This document shows positions 54,302 through 62,946 of a stretch of DNA of 64,000 bases, one piece after another. This DNA comes from Neobacillus drentensis. GTDB taxonomy: Bacteria; Bacillota; Bacilli; Bacillales; Cytobacillaceae. The position numbers were made by a program, and so were the translations under genes. The notes under the pieces were generated by a model, which ran no database searches, had not been told where the DNA came from, and saw only the letters and a program-made list of their open reading frames with translations. Position 1 is the stretch's first letter. The number at the start of each line of letters is the position of its first letter. The DNA lies in the NCBI RefSeq assembly GCF_021560175.1, contig NZ_CP091110.1:1168001-1232000 (forward strand), given 5' to 3'.

Positions 54302-54312
54302 TTTGCTAAATA

Positions 54313-54353
54313 AAAAAGCAATTCAGACATTCCTTGTCTGGATTGCTTTTTTT
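54313..54353 (+). terminator. Riboswitch-controlled terminator
   Basis: AAAAGCAAT.CAGAC pairs with GTCTG.ATTGCTTTT, then T7; forms when TPP is bound. Confidence 0.85.
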
Positions 54354-54428
54354 CTTATATTTGCAGGGCGCCATATAGTCTTTGGGAAGAAATCAAGAGG
54401 TTCCAATTGGATAAAGGGGGAGAAGTTG

Positions 54429-55019
54429 GTGTATCAAACAAGAAGTAATACATTATTTATCGCAGAGGTTGCTGTATTTACTGCACTTGCTTATTTATTA
54501 GATTTTGTAGCAGGGATTGTTTCTTTAAAGATATGGCCGCAGGGTGGGTCCATCTCGATTGCGATGGTACCGATATTTCTGATTGCCTATCGGTGGGGGA
54601 TAAAAGGCGGCCTTTTAACTGGCTTTTTATTAGGTTTACTTCAGTTTATTATGGGATTTTCACAGGTTTATACGATTGTTCAAGGGATTATTGATTACTT
54701 TATTGCTTTCACAGTAGTTGGAGCCTCAGGCATTTTTGCTTCAGCTATCAGAAAAGCTCTGAATCAACAGAACAAAGGGAAATGGATGACGTATGTAATA
54801 ACTGGGGCATTTTTGGGAAGTGCCTTACGATATATTTGTCATGTAATTTCTGGGATTGCCTTTTTCGGTGAGTATGCTCCTAAAGGTCAGCCTGTAGCTA
54901 TCTACTCTTTACTTTATAATGGAACCTATATGCTGCCAAATTTTATAATAAGTGCGATCATCACCGTTTTGTTAATCAGTGCACTACCAAAGAAAATGGT
55001 TCTGCAAAAAAGTTTATAA
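54429..55019 (+). CDS. thiT: Thiamine ECF transporter S component
   Basis: 196 residues with about six helices; ALAYLLDFVAGIV, GGSISIAMVPIFLIAYRWGIKGG and SALRYICHVISGIAFFGEYAP match ThiT, which binds thiamine and uses the shared ECF energy module. The GTG at 54429 with GGGGGAG upstream is the likely start; the open frame from 54303 overlaps the riboswitch terminator. Control by the TPP switch supports the substrate. Confidence 0.95.
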   Translation: MYQTRSNTLFIAEVAVFTALAYLLDFVAGIVSLKIWPQGGSISIAMVPIFLIAYRWGIKGGLLTGFLLGLLQFIMGFSQVYTIVQGIIDYFIAFTVVGASGIFASAIRKALNQQNKGKWMTYVITGAFLGSALRYICHVISGIAFFGEYAPKGQPVAIYSLLYNGTYMLPNFIISAIITVLLISALPKKMVLQKSL

Positions 55020-55023
55020 GAAC

Positions 55024-55058
55024 AAAAAAAAGGAAAGTATTTACTTTTCCTTTTTTTT
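55024..55058 (+). terminator. Terminator after thiT
   Basis: AAAGGAAAGT/ACTTTTCCTTT stem with a T run. Confidence 0.8.
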
Positions 55059-55130
55059 CGTGTTTTTTTCGAACTTTTGTCAAATTTATTATGCTTGTTA
55101 ACTCAAAAAAGTGTTAAAATACATTTAGAA

Positions 55131-55145
55131 AGATAATCATTCTCA
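55131..55145 (+). promoter_or_regulatory. Fur box upstream of feoA
   Basis: AGATAATCATTCTCA matches the 7-1-7 Fur consensus TGATAATNATTATCA at 12 of the 14 defined positions. It lies 25 bases before the feoA ATG, suggesting iron repression. Confidence 0.7.
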
Positions 55146-55169
55146 ATTAACGTAGATAGGGTGATATAC

Positions 55170-55394
55170 ATGTTTAGAGCTTTAAAAGCAGGAGATAAAG
55201 GAAAAATAATTGATCTATCTCATGTTGGTCACCTCGTTCAAAGACGCCTACTTGATTTAGGAATTACTGAAGGATCTGAGGTCTGTGTAAAATGTGTTAT
55301 GCCATTTGGCGGACCGATTATGATAGAATCTTGCGGCCAGTGTGTTGGCCTGCGCCGGAAAGAAGCAGTTCAGATTGAAGTGGAGAGAATATAA
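55170..55394 (+). CDS. feoA: Ferrous iron transport protein FeoA
   Basis: A 74-residue SH3-like protein: LKAGDKGKIIDLSHVGHLVQRRLLDLGITEG and a C-terminal GLRRKEAVQIEVE. It assists FeoB in ferrous iron uptake. The ATG at 55170 is preceded by AGGGTG; a GTG at 55161 overlaps that site. The stop overlaps the feoB start by one base. Confidence 0.92.
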   Translation: MFRALKAGDKGKIIDLSHVGHLVQRRLLDLGITEGSEVCVKCVMPFGGPIMIESCGQCVGLRRKEAVQIEVERI

Positions 55395-57397
55395 TGGAAA
55401 TCGCTCTAATTGGAAACCCGAATACTGGAAAAACCTCATTATTTAATAATTTAACAGGTTCCTATGAGTATGTTGGTAACTGGAGCGGTGTAACAGTTGA
55501 AAAGAAAGTCGGCGTTTTTAAGAATAATATTGGCCAATTAATAGATTTACCTGGCGTATATACACTTAACCCTTTATCAAAGGATGAGGGAGTAGTTACC
55601 TCGTTCTTTTTGAATGAATCCGTTGATCGTTTATTAAATATTTTAGATGCATCACAATTAGAACGTAATTTACATTTAACGTTGCAATTGCTCGAGTTTG
55701 AGAAGCCTGCACTTATCGGTTTAAATATGATTGATGTGGCTAATAAACGGGGTATTCAGATTGACGCCTCTAAGCTTGCCGAGGCCCTGGGCGTTCCAGT
55801 TGTGCCTGTGGTGGCCCGAAGCGGAAAAGGTTGTGACAAGCTTGTTGAGGTAGTCTCTACAAAATCAATTCAATCTGTTAATAAACATCTCGTCTATTAT
55901 GGTAAAGAAGTCGAGGAGGGGATTTCTGCCTTTACCGGGGAGATCATGGGCAAGACCAGCCACTCTACACGTTTTCTAGCCATTCAATATTTTGAAGGAA
56001 ATCAATACGTTCAAAATTATGTTAACAGTATTGCCAATCCTCTAAGAATAAACGAAATTGTAAACAACTTGGAAAACAAGCTGCAAGCACAGTTGGATAA
56101 AAAATCACTCTCCAATTATATTTATTTAAAACGAAGAGAAGTGATTGAAAAAATTGTTGCTGAAGTAGCAAGGAAAAGTAACTCAGGTTTACCACTTTCT
56201 GAGAAAATTGATAGTATAGTAACAAATCGCTTTCTAGGGATGCCTATTTTTCTTTTGCTAATGTATTTCATGTTCATGCTGACATTCGATTGGCTCGGAA
56301 CACCTCTATCAAATATACTTGATGCATTTTTAACAGGACCAATTACTACTGGCTTTGAGGCCGTTTTGAGTGCAATTCATGCCTCAGATTTTATACACGC
56401 CTTAATTATTGAAGGATTAGTAGCAGGTGTTGGCGGCGTACTGGTGTTTGTACCGCAAATTTTTATCCTTTTCTTCTTTATTTCCTTATTAGAAGACTCT
56501 GGTTACATGGCACGTGTTGCCCTTGTAATGGACCGCATAATGGAATCAGTAGGATTAAATGGCAAAGCGTTTATCCCGATGATGATCGGCTTTGGCTGTA
56601 ATGTACCAGGGATTATGGCTGCTAGAACGATTGAGACACCTAGGGAGAGACTATTAACCATCCTTTTAACACCACTAATGTCATGTTCAGCACGGTTACC
56701 GGTATACGCTTTATTTGTAGGGGCCTTTTTTGCAGGTCATAAGGCATTCGTTGTCCTTAGCCTATACGTGTTGGGAATTGTAGTGGCATTAACGTTGGCT
56801 AAAATCTTTTCTAAAACACTACTAAAATCAGAAACATCTTTATTTGTAATTGAACTCCCTCCATACAGACTTCCACAGTTTCAATCATTATGGAGAAGTA
56901 CGTGGGATAAAGGGAAAGGATTTGTTAGAAAGGCTGGAACCTTTATTTTTGCCGGTTCCGTCTTTATCTGGCTGTTATCATATGCAGGTCCTCAGGGTTT
57001 AAAGGTTGATATGGATCATAGTTATTTAGCTGCCATTGGGAATATTATCGCACCTATTTTTGATCCAATTGGCTTTGGTACATGGCAGGCATCTGCTTCC
57101 TTAATAACAGGCTTCTTGGCAAAAGAAGCGATTATTTCAACCATGAATATTATTTACTTTGTTCCAAATGACGCAAGCCTGCAGGGGTTATTGGCTCACT
57201 ATTATACCCCGCTTGCCGCCTATAGCTTCATGGTCTTTATCCTATTGTATATACCTTGTTTGGCAACGACGGCAACGATTTATAAGGAAACAGGTTCTAG
57301 AAAATGGACTGCTTTTGCCATGATATATGCGTTTGTGATTGCCTACGTATTATCCTTGGTCATATATCAAGGCGGTAAATTAGTTGGATGGATGTAA
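55394..57397 (+). CDS. feoB: Ferrous iron transporter FeoB
   Basis: 667 residues. N-terminal GTPase: G1 GNPNTGKTSLFNNLTG, G3 DLPG, G4 NMIDVANKRG; then the membrane domain with the two inverted Gate motifs, including GKAFIPMMIGFGCNVPGIMA and SCSARLPVYALFVGAFF. Pumps Fe2+ across the membrane. Translationally coupled to feoA (TAATG) and controlled by the upstream Fur box. Confidence 0.97.
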   Translation: MEIALIGNPNTGKTSLFNNLTGSYEYVGNWSGVTVEKKVGVFKNNIGQLIDLPGVYTLNPLSKDEGVVTSFFLNESVDRLLNILDASQLERNLHLTLQLLEFEKPALIGLNMIDVANKRGIQIDASKLAEALGVPVVPVVARSGKGCDKLVEVVSTKSIQSVNKHLVYYGKEVEEGISAFTGEIMGKTSHSTRFLAIQYFEGNQYVQNYVNSIANPLRINEIVNNLENKLQAQLDKKSLSNYIYLKRREVIEKIVAEVARKSNSGLPLSEKIDSIVTNRFLGMPIFLLLMYFMFMLTFDWLGTPLSNILDAFLTGPITTGFEAVLSAIHASDFIHALIIEGLVAGVGGVLVFVPQIFILFFFISLLEDSGYMARVALVMDRIMESVGLNGKAFIPMMIGFGCNVPGIMAARTIETPRERLLTILLTPLMSCSARLPVYALFVGAFFAGHKAFVVLSLYVLGIVVALTLAKIFSKTLLKSETSLFVIELPPYRLPQFQSLWRSTWDKGKGFVRKAGTFIFAGSVFIWLLSYAGPQGLKVDMDHSYLAAIGNIIAPIFDPIGFGTWQASASLITGFLAKEAIISTMNIIYFVPNDASLQGLLAHYYTPLAAYSFMVFILLYIPCLATTATIYKETGSRKWTAFAMIYAFVIAYVLSLVIYQGGKLVGWM

Positions 57398-57418
57398 AAT
57401 CTGGAAGGGGTGGGACGA

Positions 57419-57571
57419 ATGATTGCCAGTATCATAATCGGTGTGGCTATTTTTGGATATGCAGCATGGGCTTTAGTGAAGTTTATCAATAAATCCAAAA
57501 AGGGAAAATGCGCCGCCTGTGATTTGAAAAATTCTTGTTCAAGTCAGTGCAATATTCCACCACAAATTTAG
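57419..57571 (+). CDS. FeoB-associated Cys-rich membrane protein
   Basis: 50 residues: one N-terminal helix (IIIGVAIFGYAAWALVKF), a lysine-rich stretch and a C-terminal cysteine cluster CAACDLKNSCSSQC. This fits the FeoB-associated Cys-rich family, which replaces FeoC in Firmicutes. GGAAGGGGTGGGACGA precedes the ATG and it follows feoB by 21 bases. Confidence 0.85.
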   Translation: MIASIIIGVAIFGYAAWALVKFINKSKKGKCAACDLKNSCSSQCNIPPQI

Positions 57572-57572
57572 A

Positions 57573-57620
57573 AGAGCTCAAGCACCTGGGGCATTGGCGT
57601 ATGGCCTAGAGCTGGATATT
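57573..57620 (+). repeat. Bacillus-type palindromic repeat, partial copy
   Basis: GGCGTATGGCCTAGAGCTGG is shared, with one mismatch, with the reverse complement of 14219-14266; upstream AGAGCTCAAGCACC is a degenerate start. Confidence 0.6.
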
Positions 57621-57639
57621 GTAAAATGAATAGGACTTA

Positions 57640-57673
57640 AAACTGCTATAGTGAATTATAGCAGTTTTTTTTT
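57640..57673 (+). terminator. Terminator of the feo operon
   Basis: Perfect 11-bp stem AAACTGCTATA/TATAGCAGTTT and a T run. Confidence 0.9.
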
Positions 57674-57742
57674 GTTGAAATTTGAATACTCTTATAATCT
57701 TGTGTAAAATTACACTAGAGGAATTTGAAGGAAGGGCTTACT

Positions 57743-58198
57743 GTGACCAGAGATGAAATTATAATGCAGGTTTCTGAGAAGCTTCGTCTAATCAGGGCAG
57801 AAGCAGGTTATACCCAGGATAAGATGGCTGATATTATTGGTGTCTCGAAGAAAACCCTTGTTCAAATCGAAAAAGGGAGGGTTTTAGCTGGCTGGTCGAC
57901 GGTGGTTTCAATTTGTGCCCTTTTCCGAGAAACGGAGACGGTCCAATTTTTATTTGGAAATGAACCCCTTGAGGTATTAGAGACAGTTGCCTTAAACGGA
58001 ATTGATCTTCGTAAAACAAAAACGCTTGGAGGCCGAGTTTGGTGGAGGGCTATTTCACAAAAAAACGGCTTTATTCTCCAGCAAAATATTTTAAGTAAGC
58101 ATTTTCGAATCCTAGATGATCAACACTATCGTATCTTTTCAAGCTTCGATGAAAAGCTTTCCAAACAACGCTTTAAAGAACTGGTAAAAAGTGAATAA
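57743..58198 (+). CDS. XRE-family transcriptional regulator
   Basis: About 151 residues from a GTG with AAGGAAGG upstream. N-terminal HTH: KLRLIRAEAGYTQDKMADII then GVSKKTLVQIEKGRVL; the C-terminal 80 residues (RKTKTLGGRVWWRAISQKNG) are of unrecognised type. Single gene with its own terminator; target unknown. The open frame extends to a TTG at 57725 that overlaps the ribosome site. Confidence 0.85.
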   Translation: MTRDEIIMQVSEKLRLIRAEAGYTQDKMADIIGVSKKTLVQIEKGRVLAGWSTVVSICALFRETETVQFLFGNEPLEVLETVALNGIDLRKTKTLGGRVWWRAISQKNGFILQQNILSKHFRILDDQHYRIFSSFDEKLSKQRFKELVKSE

Positions 58199-58205
58199 TA
58201 GAAGT

Positions 58206-58238
58206 AAAAAAAGATGTGGTCCTGACCCATCTTTTTTT
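58206..58238 (+). terminator. Terminator after the XRE regulator
   Basis: AAAAAGATG/CATCTTTTT-type stem with one mismatch and a T run. Confidence 0.75.
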
Positions 58239-58334
58239 AATAAAGATATTACTATCCCCAAGCCTTTATAAAGCCTAATAAATCATCGATAAGTATACCT
58301 TTAAAAGAAATTACAACTAAAGGATGTCATCATA

Positions 58335-60359
58335 ATGGTATTTACTAATAAAGTAATCGGGCTCTTTAAACAGCTGAAAAAGTGGCATTTATTTCAAGTG
58401 ATTGTGTTGTTGATACTGATTCTAATGCTTTCCTTTTTCGGCTTACTTTTCTATTTTACAAAAGATGCAGATATTTCAGGGTTAAAGAATGAGCTGCCGC
58501 AGCCAACTGTTTTTTATGATGTTAATGGAAAAGTGGCTAGCAAGGTATCCGCAAATAAGAATGAAGGTATACCCATTAAGGCAGTCCCCGCTTCCTTAAA
58601 GAATGCTATTATAGCGATTGAAGACCATCGCTTTTACAAGCATAATGGGGTTGATTTAATCGGAACCACGCGTGCGCTCTTTCGAGACCTGAGGGCAGGC
58701 GGGATGGTTGAAGGGGGCAGTACGATAACACAGCAATTAACGAAAAATACCATTCTTACGTCTGAAAAGACCTTAAAAAGAAAGATGCAAGAGGTATTTT
58801 TAGCCATTGCAGTTGAACGCAAATATTCTAAATCAGAAATCCTGCAAATGTACATGAATCAAATCTATTTCGGCGATGGAGCCTATGGAATTAAACAAGC
58901 AGCCAGCAAATATTTTGCCAAAGATGTACAGGATTTATCCGTAAGTCAATCGGCTTTACTTGCCGGCTTAATCAAAGCACCGTCAGCCCTAAATCCCTAT
59001 AAGCATATGGAAAAGGCAACGGAAAGACGAAATCTGGTCTTGGCTGCAATGAAGGAACAAGGCTACATCACTAACACTCAGTATCAAAAGGCAAAAACGG
59101 AAAAGATTGTCTTAAATAATAACGGTGGTGATCCATTCCGTGGAAAATATCCATATTATGTCGATCAAGTTTTAGATGAGGCCATTAAACGATACGGGTT
59201 TACACAGGATGAATTATTAACAGGCGGCTTCCGAATTTATACGGAACTAAATCCAACAATGCAAGCGGCGATAGAAGAAACCTATCAAGATAATTCCCTT
59301 TTCCCTAAAGGTACCGACCGCCTTGTCCAGAGCGGCGGGGTATTACTTGACCCAAAAACAGGCGGAGTCAGGGCCATTATTGGCGGAAGAGGAGTGCATA
59401 CCTTCAGGGGTTATAACCGTGCCTCACAATTAAAGGCACAGCCCGGCTCATCCTTTAAGCCGATAGCTGTTTATACACCAGCGCTAGAGGAAGGCTGGAA
59501 AATTACCGATATGCTTAAAGACGAACCAATGAAATTTGGGTCTTATCAGCCTAGTAATTATGACCACCAGTATGCTGGCGAGGTCCCAATGTACGAAGCG
59601 GTAAAGGAATCAAAAAATGTTTCTGCCGTGTGGCTCTTAAATGAAATAGGAATGGATAAGGGAGTGGATTCTGTTAAGCGGTTTGGCATTCCATTAGATA
59701 AAGAAGATGAAAATTTATCAATGGCACTAGGCGGTTTGCATAATGGGGTTTCTCCTTTAGAAATGGCCGAAGCATTTTCAGTCTTTCCTAATAAAGGAAG
59801 CAGAATCAAGGCACATGTGATTAAAAAAATCGTTGATCCAGAGGGGAATGTAGTTTCCGAGTGGAAGGGGAAAAAGGTGAGGGTAACCACGAAGGCTGTA
59901 TCGGATCATATGACGACTATGCTCCTTGGTGTAGTAGAAGAAGGAACGGGAAAAGAAGCAAAGATTCCTGGAAGGGAAACCGCTGGAAAAACAGGATCTA
60001 CCCAGGTGCCAATCAAAGGGATAAATGGCTTGAAGGATCAGTGGTTTGTCGGTTATACTCCTCAGTTAGTCGGTTCGTTCTGGGTCGGTTATGATCAAAC
60101 AGATGCGGACCATTATATGACCCCGACTAGCGGAACTGGTGCTTCTGTTGTCTTTAGTAAGGTGATGGAAAAGTCATTAAGGGGCGCCTCGAACCAAAGT
60201 TTTAATGTCCCACATATTGCTCCATTGATTGAAAAAAGAAAAAAAGAAGAAGAAAAAAGTAATTTTCAAGAGCATTTCAACAATGAAGTTCAAAGATGGG
60301 AAGACAAGTGGAATAAACAAATCGAAAAATGGAGGAATAAAATAAAAGGCCGGGATTAA
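58335..60359 (+). CDS. Class A penicillin-binding protein (PbpF/PbpG-like)
   Basis: 674 residues: N-terminal membrane anchor (about 20-42), glycosyltransferase domain with EDHRFYKHNGVD and GGSTITQQLTKN, and transpeptidase domain with PGSSFKP (SxxK), SKNVS (SxN) and GKTGST (KTG). Polymerises and cross-links peptidoglycan. Length is near the spore-linked PBP2c/PBP2d proteins of B. subtilis, but the exact orthologue is not settled. The C-terminal tail is highly charged. The ATG has AAAGGATG upstream. Confidence 0.93.
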   Translation: MVFTNKVIGLFKQLKKWHLFQVIVLLILILMLSFFGLLFYFTKDADISGLKNELPQPTVFYDVNGKVASKVSANKNEGIPIKAVPASLKNAIIAIEDHRFYKHNGVDLIGTTRALFRDLRAGGMVEGGSTITQQLTKNTILTSEKTLKRKMQEVFLAIAVERKYSKSEILQMYMNQIYFGDGAYGIKQAASKYFAKDVQDLSVSQSALLAGLIKAPSALNPYKHMEKATERRNLVLAAMKEQGYITNTQYQKAKTEKIVLNNNGGDPFRGKYPYYVDQVLDEAIKRYGFTQDELLTGGFRIYTELNPTMQAAIEETYQDNSLFPKGTDRLVQSGGVLLDPKTGGVRAIIGGRGVHTFRGYNRASQLKAQPGSSFKPIAVYTPALEEGWKITDMLKDEPMKFGSYQPSNYDHQYAGEVPMYEAVKESKNVSAVWLLNEIGMDKGVDSVKRFGIPLDKEDENLSMALGGLHNGVSPLEMAEAFSVFPNKGSRIKAHVIKKIVDPEGNVVSEWKGKKVRVTTKAVSDHMTTMLLGVVEEGTGKEAKIPGRETAGKTGSTQVPIKGINGLKDQWFVGYTPQLVGSFWVGYDQTDADHYMTPTSGTGASVVFSKVMEKSLRGASNQSFNVPHIAPLIEKRKKEEEKSNFQEHFNNEVQRWEDKWNKQIEKWRNKIKGRD

Positions 60360-60472
60360 AAAAAATATATTCAAAAAGAAATCACATCCAGGTCATAAAA
60401 GTGTAATTTTTATCACTTGCTGCATCAGATTTTTATGATATTTTTAAATAAAAATCATAGGGTGGAATGTAT

Positions 60473-60556
60473 ATGTCAGAATACTCCATTGTTTTAGCAA
60501 TTGGCAGTTTTTTAATCCTTTCTTACTTTATCGGTTATACACTCATTAAATCATAA
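60473..60556 (+). CDS. 27-residue single-helix membrane peptide
   Basis: [20 protein letters not shown] then GYTLIKS: one hydrophobic helix with a short charged end. GGGTGGA lies six bases before the ATG and a strong terminator starts two bases after the stop, supporting a real gene. Not recognised. Confidence 0.55.
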   Translation: MSEYSIVLAIGSFLILSYFIGYTLIKS

Positions 60557-60557
60557 G

Positions 60558-60590
60558 CTGCAGACAAAGTGTCTGCAGTCTTTTTATTTT
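60558..60590 (+). terminator. Terminator after the small peptide
   Basis: Perfect 9-bp stem CTGCAGACA/TGTCTGCAG, then TCTTTTTATTTTT. Confidence 0.9.
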
Positions 60591-60671
60591 TACAAAAGTA
60601 ATGTGAAGTTTATAAATAAGTCAACAATGGATATATATATTGAAGTAAGCGAAATTGTGAGGTGGATAGTT

Positions 60672-62051
60672 ATGGAGAAGTTTAGGATTGAAAAGGACAC
60701 GCTCGGAGAAATCCGGGTCCCTGAAGAAAAGTATTGGGGAGCGCAAACCCAGCGAAGCAAGGAAAATTTTAAAATTAGTGAAGAAAAAATGCCGCTTGAA
60801 GTGGTCTATGGTTTGGTCTTGATTAAAAAAGCAGCTGCAGTCGTGAATTATCAATTAGGCAAGCTAAGCGAAGTCAAAATGAACGCCATTGTAAAGGTAT
60901 GTAATGATATAAATAACGGAGATTATGATCAACATTTCCCATTACTAGTCTGGCAAACTGGAAGTGGAACGCAATCCAATATGAATGTGAATGAAGTGAT
61001 TGCAAATCGGGCAAACCATTGGCTGGCAGAAAAGGGTAGTAAGGAAACGGTTCACCCAAATGATGACGTCAATATGTCTCAAAGCTCAAATGATACGTTC
61101 CCAACTGCGATGCATATTTCCTCCTATATCAAAATTACTGAATCACTATTACCAGCGATTGTAGAACTGAAAAAAACATTTCAGGAAAAAGAGAGCGCTT
61201 TTGCTGACATTGTAAAAATAGGCAGAACCCATTTACAGGATGCAACACCGCTTACACTCGGCCAGGAAATCAGCGGCTGGAGGGGAATGCTGGATAGAAA
61301 TGAACAAATGATTAAAGAATCGAGTCAGCATTTATTGAGTTTAGCGATTGGGGGAACAGCGGTAGGGACAGGAATTAACGCGCACCCACAATTCGGACAG
61401 ATGGCGGCAGAGGAACTTAGAAAGATAACGGGTTATTCCTTCAAATCGTCAGATAATAAATTTCATGCCCTGACAAGTCATGACGAAATTGTTTTTGTTC
61501 ATGGAGCTCTAAAAGCATTAGCCGCTGATTTAATGAAAATTGCCAATGATGTTCGTTGGCTTGCGAGCGGTCCGCGCAGTGGAATAGGCGAGATTAGTAT
61601 TCCCGCCAATGAACCAGGAAGTTCAATTATGCCAGGGAAGGTAAATCCTACCCAAAGTGAAGCCTTGACGATGGCAGTTTGTCAGATTTTTGGAAATGAT
61701 GCCGCTATTAGCTTTGCAGCGAGCCAAGGCAATTTCGAGTTAAATGTTTTTAAACCAGTCATCATTTATAATCTCATTCAATCCATACGACTTCTTGGTG
61801 ATGGGATTCGTTCCTTTAATGAAAACTGTGCAAAAGGAATAGAAGTGAATGTAGAAAAAATTAAAAACAACCTAGAGCAGTCGTTAATGTTAGTTACAGC
61901 ACTTAATCCACATATCGGGTATGAAAAAGCGGCGGAAATCGCTAAGCTTGCGTTTAAGGAAAATAGTACCTTAAAAGAAGCGGCCCTTAAAACTGGTTAT
62001 GTGACGGAAGAACAATTTGCTGACTGGATTCAGCCTGAAAAGATGGTGTAA
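60672..62051 (+). CDS. fumC: Fumarate hydratase class II
   Basis: 459 residues from the ATG at 60672 (GAGGTGG upstream; the frame is open to 60603). Interconverts fumarate and malate in the TCA cycle. Motifs: [36 protein letters not shown] and the fumarase/aspartase signature [12 protein letters not shown] with the catalytic serine loop. Known as citG in B. subtilis. Confidence 0.97.
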   Translation: MEKFRIEKDTLGEIRVPEEKYWGAQTQRSKENFKISEEKMPLEVVYGLVLIKKAAAVVNYQLGKLSEVKMNAIVKVCNDINNGDYDQHFPLLVWQTGSGTQSNMNVNEVIANRANHWLAEKGSKETVHPNDDVNMSQSSNDTFPTAMHISSYIKITESLLPAIVELKKTFQEKESAFADIVKIGRTHLQDATPLTLGQEISGWRGMLDRNEQMIKESSQHLLSLAIGGTAVGTGINAHPQFGQMAAEELRKITGYSFKSSDNKFHALTSHDEIVFVHGALKALAADLMKIANDVRWLASGPRSGIGEISIPANEPGSSIMPGKVNPTQSEALTMAVCQIFGNDAAISFAASQGNFELNVFKPVIIYNLIQSIRLLGDGIRSFNENCAKGIEVNVEKIKNNLEQSLMLVTALNPHIGYEKAAEIAKLAFKENSTLKEAALKTGYVTEEQFADWIQPEKMV

Positions 62052-62062
62052 TTGGACAGTGA

Positions 62063-62090
62063 AAGCCCCCTCCGTTAATAGGAGGGGGCT
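62063..62090. terminator. Hairpin between fumC and the SASP gene
   Basis: Perfect 10-bp GC-rich stem AGCCCCCTCC/GGAGGGGGCT between convergent genes, without a long T run. Confidence 0.7.
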
Positions 62091-62130
62091 AAGCCATATT
62101 ATTAATTTGTCCAATAAAGTTTGTTAAAGA

Positions 62131-62337
62131 TTAGCGTTGGAATCCGCCGCCAAGTTGAGATTCTGCCATAGCTACAAGACGCTTAGTGATTTCTCCTCCG
62201 ACAGAACCGTTCGCACGTGAAGTAGTATCTGCACCAAGATTCACGCCAAATTCTTGAGCGATTTCATACTTCATTTGGTTAAGTGCTTGCTCGACGCCTG
62301 GTACTAAAAGTTGATTAGAGTTGTTGTTACTTGCCAT
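62131..62337 (-). CDS. Alpha/beta-type small acid-soluble spore protein
   Basis: 68 residues: [20 protein letters not shown], then [20 protein letters not shown] containing the GPR protease site, and [20 protein letters not shown]. These proteins coat spore DNA and protect it from UV. Direct evidence that the organism makes endospores. AAGAGGAGTG precedes the ATG; expression by SigG is expected from the family. Confidence 0.97.
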   Translation of the reverse strand: MASNNNSNQLLVPGVEQALNQMKYEIAQEFGVNLGADTTSRANGSVGGEITKRLVAMAESQLGGGFQR

Positions 62338-62419
62338 AGTTGAATAACACTCCTCTTATTAATTTTGGGGTCAGTATGGAATTGAACCATAATATTGCCA
62401 CCTGGCCTAACCCATATTA

Positions 62420-62518
62420 TCAATAGTGTTGATAAAGAATATTAGTAATTGGAGATGCTTCAGTTTGGTTGGATGATCCGGAGTTGCACCGGATACTACC
62501 CTTGTTGGCTTCATCCAT
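62420..62518 (-). other. Structured stretch with a possible 32-residue frame in the 62338-62663 gap
   Basis: Minus strand frame MDEANKGSIRCNSGSSNQTE, 32 residues, without a ribosome site. The DNA contains ATCCGG/CCGGAT and, nested outside it, GGATGA/TCATCC, plus TTATCAA/TTGATAA at 62418-62436. It may be an RNA element rather than a gene. The rest of the 326-base gap holds only the SASP upstream region. Confidence 0.25.
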
Positions 62519-62663
62519 CGGTGTAATTGTTGCTTTGTAATCTTTATTATGATTAATTTTTAAAGTTCTATTCAAAAAAAACGACTAGAAATTTATTCCA
62601 TTACATACGAAGTTTAAGTTAACGCAAACTAACAATATCTTATAAATAAAAGGGTGAACTATA

Positions 62664-62906
62664 TTGGCGATATGCCCAGTTTGTAATGGTTTAAGAGAAG
62701 TTTATTTAATGTGTACGAATTGCGGGGAACCAATGTTAGAAAGTGGTCGTCTTATTGATTTTTTTGATGATTACAGTCCCTATATGGAAATTGATTTAAT
62801 GAAACTTGAGGATGGCTATCCTGATACAAATTCAGGCCAAAAGTGTCCACACTTGTATAGATGCCCCAGCTGCCACAGTGATGAAGTGATTTTTATAAAA
62901 GAATGA
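62664..62906 (+). CDS. Small zinc-ribbon-like protein
   Basis: 80 residues with four CxxC-type pairs or part pairs: CPVCNG, CTNCGE, then C...CPSCHS near the end, suggesting zinc binding. It starts with TTG after AAAGGGTG. Not recognised beyond that; no partner gene. The acidic middle (FDDYSPYMEIDLMKLED) is not a DNA-binding surface. Confidence 0.65.
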   Translation: MAICPVCNGLREVYLMCTNCGEPMLESGRLIDFFDDYSPYMEIDLMKLEDGYPDTNSGQKCPHLYRCPSCHSDEVIFIKE

Positions 62907-62928
62907 CCCCGTTACCTAGATAACGGGG
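62907..62928. terminator. Hairpin between convergent genes
   Basis: CCCCGTTA/TAACGGGG perfect stem overlapping the end of the zinc-ribbon gene; no T run. Confidence 0.55.
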
Positions 62929-62946
62929 CCGGATCCTCTATAACAA

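Noticed and set aside
62440..62520. tRNA, cobalamin, SAM or c-di-GMP riboswitch at the SASP upstream palindromes
   Set aside because: CCGGTGCAACTCCGG looks like part of a T arm or a riboswitch loop, but the other required blocks are missing.
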